From: RGIG5270 sp045657185
GTDB lineage: Bacteria > Verrucomicrobiota > Lentisphaeria > Victivallales > Victivallaceae
DNA length: 18,675 nt
Assembly (NCBI GenBank): GCA_045657185.1
Contig: JAZOSO010000198.1
Coordinates: 1 to 18,675, forward strand
Reading direction: 5' to 3'
Below the pieces are notes generated by a model. It saw only the letters and a list, made by a program, of their open reading frames with translations. It did not search any database and had not been told where the DNA came from. The translations under genes and the position numbers were made by a program. Shown one piece after another: positions 6,321 to 14,144 of the stretch (position 1 is its first letter; each line of letters starts with the position of its first letter).

Positions 6321-9174
6321 TTTCAGCCTCCTGTTTGATATCGTCATTTGAGATTTCGGGGAAATAATTTTTCATAAAACCGTAAATGTATGACAGTGAC
6401 GGCGGCCAGAAATATTTGTCAATGAATATTTTCTGCATAAGATAATGCATAGCTTTTGCACCGTTCTGCAAAACTTGCCCGTCAAGTTCATTAAAGAGTT
6501 CAATTTTTGTCTGTTCCGTATCTTTGGGCAGATTGAAATAGCCGCATTTGATGACTGCGTTTTCATCAATTTTCAATTCGTTGCGGAATGTTTCAGCCAG
6601 GAGATTGTAGATAACCAGCTGCATGTCAGCAAAATATTTATTCGGTTCGGCAGCGAGCATAATTTCTTCGTCAAGATGTTCGGAATTTTTTGTTTTGAAA
6701 TGTGCCTCAGACGGTTTTTTTTCTTTGTTGGAAGTTTTATAATCCATAATACGGCAGAAAATATTACTGTCTTTATCTTCGGCGATATCTATGCGGTCAA
6801 TTTTTCCTACGAGGCGGATATTGCGGAGTTCATCATTGATTTCCGGCAGCAGATTATCCCATTTTTGCTGTATGCGGTCATAAAGTTCACCGTAAAGAAT
6901 GTCTATTTTGTGTTCAACCGCGTGGATTTTGTGTGATGCAAAGGAGGTTCGGGTCTGATATTCCATCTGCATAAATCCGTCTATTGAACTGTGCATTACT
7001 TCATTTTGCATAACAGTCAGATTGTTGACGGCATTGCCGATTTGAGAGATAAAAGATTTATCAAGTTCAGTATGAAGAAATTCAGATAACTCTTTTTCTT
7101 CCGGGAGTGAATTTGCATATATTTTACCGTATTTTTCAAAAACGGCATGCAGAAGATTGCCGAGTTGAGCTGCGCTAAGCTCAATGGATTCATCTTCAAG
7201 TTTTGAGCAGCTGCGGATTTTTTCCAAATAAAAAGTGTACGGACATTCAATATAAGTTTTGAATGATGTGACGCTTATTCGTTGGGGCATGTAATCCGTA
7301 AATGCCGGTTCGCAGATAAATTTTTTATAATCAAGCTGACTGCTTGGAATATTTATTTGTGCAAGTTTGTTATTGAAAAGCAAATCGCAGTGTTTCAGAA
7401 GTTTCTCATCATCAACATTGAAAAACAACCGCGGCAGAGTTGTAAGCGAGCCGGCCGTATCTGCCGCACTGTGAGTGATCAGAAGACTTGTTTTGTCATA
7501 TTGACTTAACAGTTGTCTGAAACGATGGATATCCGCTCCGAAACGGCTGTATGCTGAACTCCATTTGAGCTGACAGCGGAGATGTTCAGGGAAAAACATA
7601 TCTTCCTGAGACGCGGAGGCAAAACTTTCCTCTGTAATGCCGCCGATTATAAGTGTATTATTTTCATACCAGATTAGGTCGAGAAAACCGGAAAAAGTCA
7701 GTGCATTATCTTTGTACTGTTCCGTTCCGCTTATTTTTGAATCAGCCAGCAGATGGCGGAAAAAGAGCATACAATTTTCTTCATTTGCGACATTGCGCGC
7801 TGAGTTTACGGCATTTTTGAGAGCTTCAAGAGAGATTTCCGCCTCGTTGAAATCCATATTTTCAAGAGAGTTTTGAGAGGCTGTTTTTTTGAAGACTTCA
7901 TAAATATTTTCAATGATTTTTCCTTTTTTTCCATTTCGGACTTCCTGTTGTAATTCAGCAAGTTTTTCGCAGAATTGGATACATAAAGCATTTTCTTCAG
8001 CATCTTTTTTCAGGAAAAAGAGCAGTGAATTCAAATCTGATATCAGGTGGTCCTGCTGTAATTTATCAAATTTTTCTCTGATTTTTACTGCTGCTGAATT
8101 CAGTTTGAAATAATTCAAAACAGACTCATCGGAGGCGAAAAAATAGACATCTTTAAAAGTTATTTTCCCGGTTCTCAAGTCGGCAATGTGCAGGAAAAGT
8201 TTGCTCCAGTAGAAACTGTTCAGCATCTTCGGAGCCGGATTGCTTATTTCAATTCCTTTTTCTGATAATTCATTTGCAAGAACGTTGTTCAAATTGTCAT
8301 TGAGTACACCGATACATTCCGGCAGGCAATCTTTTTCAATGAGAGATGCAATTTTTGCTGCTTCCTGAATGGGGTTTGTGAAGGTTCGGACATTATCTTC
8401 GATTTGCCAGTCAAAACGGCATTGCAGCATTTTATCTGTGTCGGGTCTGCCGAAAGTGTCAAAATAAGAAAGCTGTTCTTCTGTAATGTTAAGATAATGT
8501 TCAATAGTTATATTGTCAAGTTTCTCCAGCATCAGACCTATGGCGTTGCGGATTTCGGTACATTCAATAAGAATGATTTTTTTGAATGAAGCAAATTTTT
8601 CCGCAGGAGAATTCAGCGTTTCAAGTATTACAGAGGAACGGTCGCGGACATTTTTTATGCGCTCATAATATTTTTTCTCCAATCCGATATACTTTTCAAG
8701 TTTTTCACGGAGCGGAGAATTTTTGTCAAGAGTATTTATAAAATCTGCTGTATCCATGCCGCTTTCAAAGAGGATGTTTTCACGGACTTTTGACAGATAA
8801 TCGGCAAAGGATAGTAAAGTGCTGTCGGTTAATTCAATATCCGGGAAGAAAGAATTTTTTTCCTCTTTCAGAACTTCAAAGTAGTTTTCAAGAATTTGTA
8901 TTTGTGAGATTTCTGTTTCAGATGGTTTGGCAAGGAGTTCTTCCGGAAGGATGATATTCAATGATACAATGCCGCCGAATGTTTTGAAAAATTGAGCGGC
9001 TTTGGCTCGGAAAAGTCTGCCTGCTTCACGGCTTGGGAGTACGAAAAGAGTATCGGAGAAATCTGCCAGAGTTTTTTTTTGAAAGTTATTGTCATCGGCA
9101 ATACGGCACATGACACGGGAGAGTAAAAATTTTTCCTCTTTATAAAGTGAAGCAAGCGGTATTTTTTTGATCAT
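6313..9174 (-). CDS. addB: AddB-like PD-(D/E)XK nuclease subunit of the double-strand break repair complex
   Basis: This 953-residue protein is the probable AddB/RexB-type partner of the downstream AddA-like helicase. The C-terminal third holds a RecB-family nuclease: SVTSFKTYIECPYTFYLEKI (634-653), GNLLHAVFE with His676, GKIDRID with Asp793, MDYKTS with Asp811 and Lys813, and QLVIYNLL (852-859). All catalytic positions are present. The N-terminal two thirds match an inactivated helicase scaffold; no Walker A is visible where Bacillus AddB has one (around VLPSREAGR, 45-53). The C-terminal cysteine cluster that holds the Fe-S centre in Bacillus AddB is also absent, so this resembles the alphaproteobacterial AddB type. 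The start is ATG 9174, with AAAGGA seven bases upstream; the earlier ATG at 9195 lacks such a site. It overlaps the glycerate kinase stop by one base (TAATG) and addA by eight. Assignment rests on the nuclease motifs plus adjacency. Confidence 0.75.
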   Translation of the reverse strand: MIKKIPLASLYKEEKFLLSRVMCRIADDNNFQKKTLADFSDTLFVLPSREAGRLFRAKAAQFFKTFGGIVSLNIILPEELLAKPSETEISQIQILENYFEVLKEEKNSFFPDIELTDSTLLSFADYLSKVRENILFESGMDTADFINTLDKNSPLREKLEKYIGLEKKYYERIKNVRDRSSVILETLNSPAEKFASFKKIILIECTEIRNAIGLMLEKLDNITIEHYLNITEEQLSYFDTFGRPDTDKMLQCRFDWQIEDNVRTFTNPIQEAAKIASLIEKDCLPECIGVLNDNLNNVLANELSEKGIEISNPAPKMLNSFYWSKLFLHIADLRTGKITFKDVYFFASDESVLNYFKLNSAAVKIREKFDKLQQDHLISDLNSLLFFLKKDAEENALCIQFCEKLAELQQEVRNGKKGKIIENIYEVFKKTASQNSLENMDFNEAEISLEALKNAVNSARNVANEENCMLFFRHLLADSKISGTEQYKDNALTFSGFLDLIWYENNTLIIGGITEESFASASQEDMFFPEHLRCQLKWSSAYSRFGADIHRFRQLLSQYDKTSLLITHSAADTAGSLTTLPRLFFNVDDEKLLKHCDLLFNNKLAQINIPSSQLDYKKFICEPAFTDYMPQRISVTSFKTYIECPYTFYLEKIRSCSKLEDESIELSAAQLGNLLHAVFEKYGKIYANSLPEEKELSEFLHTELDKSFISQIGNAVNNLTVMQNEVMHSSIDGFMQMEYQTRTSFASHKIHAVEHKIDILYGELYDRIQQKWDNLLPEINDELRNIRLVGKIDRIDIAEDKDSNIFCRIMDYKTSNKEKKPSEAHFKTKNSEHLDEEIMLAAEPNKYFADMQLVIYNLLAETFRNELKIDENAVIKCGYFNLPKDTEQTKIELFNELDGQVLQNGAKAMHYLMQKIFIDKYFWPPSLSYIYGFMKNYFPEISNDDIKQEAENE
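6327..6332 (-). promoter_or_regulatory. Ribosome binding site that decides the addA start
   Basis: Minus-strand AGGAGG (6332-6327) is followed by CTGAAA and ATG at 6320. It lies inside the last codons of the addB-like gene. The alternative ATG at 6347 has no purine-rich site before it. Confidence 0.8.
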
Positions 9175-10319
9175 TAAATATTCCTTTCTGCGCATAAAGA
9201 TGCAATATTGCGCGCATATATAACAAGATTTTTTTCAGTCTCAGCAATGGCTTTTTCCAAACTTCCGGGGCCGGAAGATATGCTGAAAACGGCGTCAAAA
9301 AAGTTTGAGTCCAGCAGAATATCCGCATCTGCAACTGCACCTGAAAGCAGTACCGTTTTGCATTGTTTGTACTGCTTTGCGATTTTTGCCGCCTGATATG
9401 GAAGTTTGCCCTGCAAGGTTTGGGAATCGGATTTGCCTTCGCCGGTAATAAGGATGTCTGCCTGTGCCGCATATTCGGCAAAATTGGCAAGTTTGAGCAG
9501 ATATTCTCCGCCGGAACAGACTTTGCCGTGCAATATTTCCTGCAGAGCAAATCCCGTACCTCCGGCAGCACCGTCGCCGGGATTATCGCAAGTGCGGCAG
9601 TATCCCTGTTCTTTCAGCAGTCCTGCGAAGTATTTCAAGTTGCGGTCAAGTATTTCAACTTGTTCCGGTGATGCGCCTTTTTGCGGTCCGAAAATATATG
9701 CCGCACCGTTATCGCCGGTAAGCGGGTTCTGTACATCAGAGCAAATGACAAGTTCTTTATTATCCAGCAGACGTAATGGAATTTCCATATCACAGCGGAC
9801 GATTTTTGACAGATTACCGCCGTTGACGGTTTCAAAAATTTCTTCATTGTCTGCGTTGAAAAATCTGCCGCCCATTCCTTGCAGCAGACCTGCTCCGCCG
9901 TCAGTGCTTGCTGACCCTCCGATGCCGACGACAATTTTTCTGATATCGGGGAGGGAACAGACATGTTTCAGCAGCAGACCGAGACCGTAAGTTGACGCAT
10001 GCATGGCGTCAAGGCGGTTTTCAATTTCAATCCCGCATACATTGGCAAGTTCAATACATGCCGCAGTATCGTTTTCGCAGGTAATGTAACATGCTTCATG
10101 GATTTTTCCGAAAGGACCGGGGAGGTCAATTTTGTGCAGTTTTGCATCCGGAAGATTGTAGTACAGAGCCTCGACAGTTCCTTCTCCGCCGTCGGCAAGC
10201 GAGAGAGTTTTTATCTCCCAGTCGGGACGGATGTTGAGAAAAGATTTTTTCAAAACAGCGGCGATTGCGGTACTTGAAAGACAATTTTTGTACGAATCAC
10301 AAGCAATCAATATTTTCAT
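9174..10319 (-). CDS. glxK: Glycerate kinase (GlxK/GarK family)
   Basis: This 381-residue ATP-dependent kinase phosphorylates D-glycerate; the bacterial GlxK/GarK family makes 2-phosphoglycerate and feeds lower glycolysis. Recognisable blocks are the N-terminal ILIACDSYK (3-11), ADGGEGT (42-48), GIGGSASTDGGAG (132-144), DVQNPLTG (195-202) with YIFGPQKGA (208-216), PGDGAAGGTGFA (247-258) and TGEGKSDSQTLQGK (292-305). Length is typical (about 375-385), and the protein is cytoplasmic with no signal peptide. GGAG (10331-10328 on the minus strand) precedes the ATG. It sits 37 bp after the M20 amidohydrolase and its stop overlaps the addB start, so it appears to be carried in the repair operon. No glyoxylate, glucarate or serine-cycle gene is visible to say where the glycerate comes from. 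Whether it yields the 2- or 3-phospho product cannot be told from sequence. Confidence 0.92.
   Translation of the reverse strand: MKILIACDSYKNCLSSTAIAAVLKKSFLNIRPDWEIKTLSLADGGEGTVEALYYNLPDAKLHKIDLPGPFGKIHEACYITCENDTAACIELANVCGIEIENRLDAMHASTYGLGLLLKHVCSLPDIRKIVVGIGGSASTDGGAGLLQGMGGRFFNADNEEIFETVNGGNLSKIVRCDMEIPLRLLDNKELVICSDVQNPLTGDNGAAYIFGPQKGASPEQVEILDRNLKYFAGLLKEQGYCRTCDNPGDGAAGGTGFALQEILHGKVCSGGEYLLKLANFAEYAAQADILITGEGKSDSQTLQGKLPYQAAKIAKQYKQCKTVLLSGAVADADILLDSNFFDAVFSISSGPGSLEKAIAETEKNLVIYARNIASLCAERNI
9182..9187 (-). promoter_or_regulatory. Ribosome binding site that decides the addB start
   Basis: Minus-strand AAAGGA (9187-9182) lies seven bases before ATG 9174 and inside the final codons of the glycerate kinase gene. 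The alternative ATG at 9195 is preceded by ATTGCATCTTT, which has no ribosome-site character. Confidence 0.7.
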
Positions 10320-10356
10320 AATCTTCTCCGTTTTTTAATTTGTGACATGGCAACAG

Positions 10357-11463
10357 TTATCTTTTTACATTTTGACGCAATTCTGCATCAGTAAGATATC
10401 TGACTGCACTTTTTGACATAGCTTCTCCCGCTTTCAGTGCCTGCTCAAAAGCGTATCGGGTTGCGGCGGCTTCAAGAAATTCAGTGGTATGCAGTTTGGG
10501 TTCACTGTCCTGTGATACCGGGAAAAATATATTTACTGTGGGCAGAATGTTTGCCACATTGCCGAAATCAGAGGAGAGACGCTGGGTGATATTCTCCACT
10601 TTCAAGCCTGCATTTGTCATCTCTTCTGCAAGAACTTTTTCCAGTGCGGGGACGGGAAGGCTTGATTCATAGCGGGGAGATGAATGAGAAATTTTTACAG
10701 TGCAGTTTGCAGACATTGCCGCACCTTCAGCCATGCGGAAAAAGTCTTCGTCAATTTTTTTGTGGTCTGCTTGGATGTGACTGCGGGTGTAGAAATATGC
10801 TTTGGTGTAATCAGGAATGATGTTCGGAGCTTTGCCGCCGTCAATGATAACGCCGTGAATCTGGCACGATTTTGCCATCTGCTGACGGTAAAGTGCAACA
10901 GCATTAAAAAAAGCAATCATGGCGTCAAGTGCATTTATTCCGCATTCGGGAGCCATTGAGGCATGTGCGCTTTTGCCGAAAAATTCAACTTGCAAATGCG
11001 AAATTCCCATAGTGGACGGACCGATTCCCGCCATGTGAAACGGGTGTGATATAAGAGCAATATTTGCATCGTCAAAGGCATGTTCTTCAATCAGATAGCA
11101 TTTGCCGCCCCAGCCTTCTTCAGCAGGGGTACCGAGGATTATTATTCTGCCTTTGATATCATTTTGTTTCATAAATTCTGCTGTGTCGCAAAAGGCTTTG
11201 AGCGCGGCAGTTGCAATAAGATTGTGGCCGCAGGCGTGACCGAGACCTTTCAGCGCATCGTATTCGCTCATAAACATAACTGTCGGCCCGTCACCGTTGG
11301 CAAATTCAGCACGGAAAGCGGTTTTGAGCTTTGAACTGTACGGAAATGTGACGGTGAACCCGCGTTCTTCCAAAAACTTCTTTTGAGCTTCAGCGGCTTT
11401 TACCTCTTCAAATCCGAGTTCCGGATTATTGTGGATAAAGGAACAAATGTCTTGCAGTGTCAT
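10357..11463 (-). CDS. M20 family metallo-amidohydrolase (M20D, AbgB/PM20D2-like)
   Basis: This 368-residue metal-dependent amidase of the M20D group hydrolyses an N-acyl or p-aminobenzoyl amino acid, or a dipeptide-like amide. Metal-site residues are visible: HACGHN (76-81; His76, Cys78, His80), the Glu pair in TPAEEGWGG (Glu115, Glu116), His140 in SHPFHM, and LHTTEF with His325. The bridging Cys78 is the hallmark of the hippurate hydrolase/AbgB branch. The lid-domain segment FFGKSAHASMAPECGINALDA (161-181) is also typical. No signal peptide is present, so it is cytoplasmic. Its ATG overlaps the parC stop as ATGA (11463-11460), with GGAG about eight bases upstream, so it is probably coupled to the topoisomerase genes. 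The natural substrate is not predictable; candidates include N-acyl amino acids, p-aminobenzoyl-glutamate and basic dipeptides. Confidence 0.85.
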   Translation of the reverse strand: MTLQDICSFIHNNPELGFEEVKAAEAQKKFLEERGFTVTFPYSSKLKTAFRAEFANGDGPTVMFMSEYDALKGLGHACGHNLIATAALKAFCDTAEFMKQNDIKGRIIILGTPAEEGWGGKCYLIEEHAFDDANIALISHPFHMAGIGPSTMGISHLQVEFFGKSAHASMAPECGINALDAMIAFFNAVALYRQQMAKSCQIHGVIIDGGKAPNIIPDYTKAYFYTRSHIQADHKKIDEDFFRMAEGAAMSANCTVKISHSSPRYESSLPVPALEKVLAEEMTNAGLKVENITQRLSSDFGNVANILPTVNIFFPVSQDSEPKLHTTEFLEAAATRYAFEQALKAGEAMSKSAVRYLTDAELRQNVKR

Positions 11464-14144
11464 AAAAATAACTCCGGTTGTAAAATATCACTGTCATCGT
11501 CGTCATCATCATTGTTTTTACGCTTTTTGCGGGAGCGTTTGAGAATCTCTTTGGCGCGGTCGGACAAGACAGGCGGAGTATCAAAAACAGGCATGACAGG
11601 CTTGACTTTTTCTTCAGTTTTTTCTTCTTGCTTTTCTACTTGCTTTTCTACAATTTCTTCTTCTTTTTGCGGATTTTCTGTTTGAGGTTCTGCAGCGGTT
11701 GGGATTTCTTCGTCTGAAACATCCTCTTTTTCTGGAACGGAGGCATCTTCTGTATGAAGAATTGCAGTTTCTTCAACGGCAGTTTCATTTACTGACTCAA
11801 TTTCTGTATTTTCCGCAATTTCTTCTTCCGGGACTGCTTCAGCAGGAGTATCTGTTTGTACTTCGGTTTCTGTTTCTGAATCTGTATTGGCAGAAGTTGT
11901 CTCTGTTTCTTCAGAAACGGGCTGCGTTTTTTCCGTATTTTCTTCGGGGAGGGGGGCTGCTTCCGGAGACGGATTATCATCATCAAGCATGGATGAATGA
12001 GGAATTTTTATCGGAGCAACTTTGAAAGCTCCGCTTTTTTCTTCGGTTGTATTTTCCTCTTCTATTTCCTCATCCGGTTCTTCATCAACTACGATACGGG
12101 AGCGGATTTCCTCCAGTTCCTCATCGGTGAGGTAACGCTGATGGGTAAGTTTTTCAAGTTTGTAACTGCCGAGCAGAAATCCTCTGGCACGCGGGGCGCG
12201 GAGCGGGAATTCCATAAGATTTATCATTGTTTTTTTATCGCCCTTTTTCGTGGATTCGGTCATCTCATAAATTGCATCGGGGCGCGGGGTCAGAAGTTCA
12301 AGTTTGCATCCCTGCGGGCAGAGCATATATTTTTTATCTTTGATAAACTTATCTATGCAGGTGCGTTTGCCGTAATATTTTTTTGTTTTTGTATCAGTAT
12401 AAACAATTGCAAATTCCTGAGTTGAGTCATATTTGCGGCATTCATAGAGTTTGTCAACAAAAAGTTTCTTTTCGCTCGGCACGTCAGAAACGGTATATTC
12501 GCCGTTTTTCTTGACTTTAAGCAAATGGTCAAATTCGTTACAGGTGATAACATCGTCACTTTTGATACCTGTACCGATATAACCTTCGCGGCGGTCCCAG
12601 CCGATTTTAATGTTGTTGAGAGCGGTTTTCTGACGGTCGATTTTGTCAAACTGCATGACAATTTCGGTACGGCGCGGGTATAAATGACCGTACTTTTTGA
12701 GTAATCCCTGCAAATATGAAATTGCTTCTGCACGGAGGTGTTTAAGTTTGTGTTTCATCAAGGCAATGCGTTCATCAATTTCACGCAGTTCACGCTCATT
12801 TTTCTCAATATCAAATCTTGCGATACGACGGACTGGCAGAGCGAGCAGTTTGTCAATGTCTTCATTGGTAACGGCTCTGCGGGTGCGGTCAAGGAAAGGC
12901 TGCAAGCCTTCAAAAACTTCACGATATTCTTCTTCTTCACTGCCGCAGTCTTCAATTTTCTTGTAGATACGGTTTTCAAAGAAAATCTGAGCCAGTGTTT
13001 TTGCATGGAATGATTCATTGAGCTTTGTCAGTTCAACTTCAAATTCACGCATGAGATACCACAGAAGTTTTTCCGTATTTCTGCGGATGACTTCGTGAAC
13101 GCTCATCTGTGCGGGGCGGCGGTCACGGATGACGGTCAGATTGACGGAAATGGGAACCTGACAGTCAGTGTACATATAGAGTGAATTGAGAACTTTTTCC
13201 GGGTCCTGTCCGCGCATCGGAGTAATACGGATTTCAACATTTGTAGCGGAGAGGTCGGTAATATTTGAGATTTTGATTTTTCCTTTGTCAATAGCTTTGT
13301 CGATGGACTCCATCAAACTGTTTGTGGTAGTGGTGTAAGGAATTTCGCGGATTACTACATCTCTGCCGTCGATATCTATTTTTGCCCGTATAACGATTTT
13401 GCCGTTGCCGTCATCGTATTCGCTGACATTCATTATGCCGCCCTGTAAAAAGTCGGGATAGAGTTCAAAAGGTTCATTTTTGAGAACTGCTATCTGGGCT
13501 TTGATAACTTCATTGAAGTTGTGCGGCATGATTTTTGTTGCCATCCCGACGGCGATACCGTCAGAACCCTGCATCAGAAGTACGGGGATTTTGACGGGCA
13601 AAAGAACAGGTTCCTGATTTCTTCCGTCGTATGTATCAACAGTTTCGGTGATATCGTCATTATAAAGGACATCTTTGGCAAGCGGAGTGAGTCCGCATTC
13701 AATGTAACGTGCGGCGGCGGCGGGACTGCCGGAAATGATATTGCCGAAGTTTCCCTGTTTTTTGATAAAGTATTCTTTGTTTGCCAGTACGACCAGAGCA
13801 TCCTGAATTGAAGCGTCGCCGTGGGGGTGATATTTACCCATAACTTCACCGACGATATTTGCGGCTTTTTTTGTGCCGCCTTCATCGACTTTGTGCAAAG
13901 CCCACAATATACGCCGCTGAACCGGTTTCATGCCGTCGTCAACATCGGGGATTGCACGGTCTTTGATAACGTATGATGCGTATTCAAGGAAGTTTTTGGT
14001 CATCAGCTTGCGGAAATATTCGTTACTGCTGACGGTGTGAGAGGCTTCAGTTTCGCCCTCCTGTAAATCTTCTTTGATAATTTCCTGTTCAACGGTATCA
14101 AAATCTTCGTTTTCGGGAGTAAGTTTTTCCAAATCATCACTCAT
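11460..14144 (-). CDS. parC: DNA topoisomerase IV subunit A with long acidic tail
   Basis: This 894-residue subunit breaks and rejoins DNA in type IIA topoisomerase IV, which decatenates daughter chromosomes. The winged-helix/tower core shows RAIPDVDDGMKPVQRRILW (63-81), YHPHGD (105-110) and the catalytic tyrosine in AAAARYIE (Tyr147). After about residue 515 comes a short, degenerate C-terminal domain with no GyrA box (QRRGGKG), which argues for topoisomerase IV over gyrase. Residues 687-850 are a low-complexity Glu/Thr/Pro tail, followed by a basic block (KRSRKKRKNN, 869-878) and six consecutive aspartates. Position 111, equivalent to the quinolone-determining serine, is Ala (HGDAS). The start ATG overlaps the parE stop by eight bases (ATGAGTGA), with GGAGG upstream. 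Form and motifs resemble the Bacteroidetes-type A subunits. Confidence 0.9.
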   Translation of the reverse strand: MSDDLEKLTPENEDFDTVEQEIIKEDLQEGETEASHTVSSNEYFRKLMTKNFLEYASYVIKDRAIPDVDDGMKPVQRRILWALHKVDEGGTKKAANIVGEVMGKYHPHGDASIQDALVVLANKEYFIKKQGNFGNIISGSPAAAARYIECGLTPLAKDVLYNDDITETVDTYDGRNQEPVLLPVKIPVLLMQGSDGIAVGMATKIMPHNFNEVIKAQIAVLKNEPFELYPDFLQGGIMNVSEYDDGNGKIVIRAKIDIDGRDVVIREIPYTTTTNSLMESIDKAIDKGKIKISNITDLSATNVEIRITPMRGQDPEKVLNSLYMYTDCQVPISVNLTVIRDRRPAQMSVHEVIRRNTEKLLWYLMREFEVELTKLNESFHAKTLAQIFFENRIYKKIEDCGSEEEEYREVFEGLQPFLDRTRRAVTNEDIDKLLALPVRRIARFDIEKNERELREIDERIALMKHKLKHLRAEAISYLQGLLKKYGHLYPRRTEIVMQFDKIDRQKTALNNIKIGWDRREGYIGTGIKSDDVITCNEFDHLLKVKKNGEYTVSDVPSEKKLFVDKLYECRKYDSTQEFAIVYTDTKTKKYYGKRTCIDKFIKDKKYMLCPQGCKLELLTPRPDAIYEMTESTKKGDKKTMINLMEFPLRAPRARGFLLGSYKLEKLTHQRYLTDEELEEIRSRIVVDEEPDEEIEEENTTEEKSGAFKVAPIKIPHSSMLDDDNPSPEAAPLPEENTEKTQPVSEETETTSANTDSETETEVQTDTPAEAVPEEEIAENTEIESVNETAVEETAILHTEDASVPEKEDVSDEEIPTAAEPQTENPQKEEEIVEKQVEKQEEKTEEKVKPVMPVFDTPPVLSDRAKEILKRSRKKRKNNDDDDDDSDILQPELFL
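11490..12086 (-). other. Low-complexity acidic tail of ParC ending in a basic/poly-Asp block
   Basis: Codons 687-885 of parC encode a stretch dominated by Glu, Thr, Pro and Ser, with many EE and ET steps and no obvious fold. Around 828-845 it contains KEEEIVEKQVEKQEEKTEEK, which could form a short charged helix. A conserved-looking island, PPVLSDRAKEILKRSRKKRK (857-876), and then a DDDDDD run close the protein. The opposite strand reads as F/L-rich shadow ORFs. Confidence 0.8.

Noticed and set aside
6321..6347. Upstream in-frame ATG for addA at 6347
   Set aside because: No ribosome site precedes it, while the ATG at 6320 has a perfect AGGAGG six bases upstream.
9140..9571. Minus-strand ORF of 143 residues across the glxK/addB junction
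   Set aside because: Alternate-frame shadow; glxK and addB have full family motifs in their own frames.
11699..12025. Plus-strand ORF rich in Leu, Phe and Gln opposite the parC tail
   Set aside because: It is the antisense reading of GAA/GAG-rich acidic codons; low-complexity shadow with no ribosome site.
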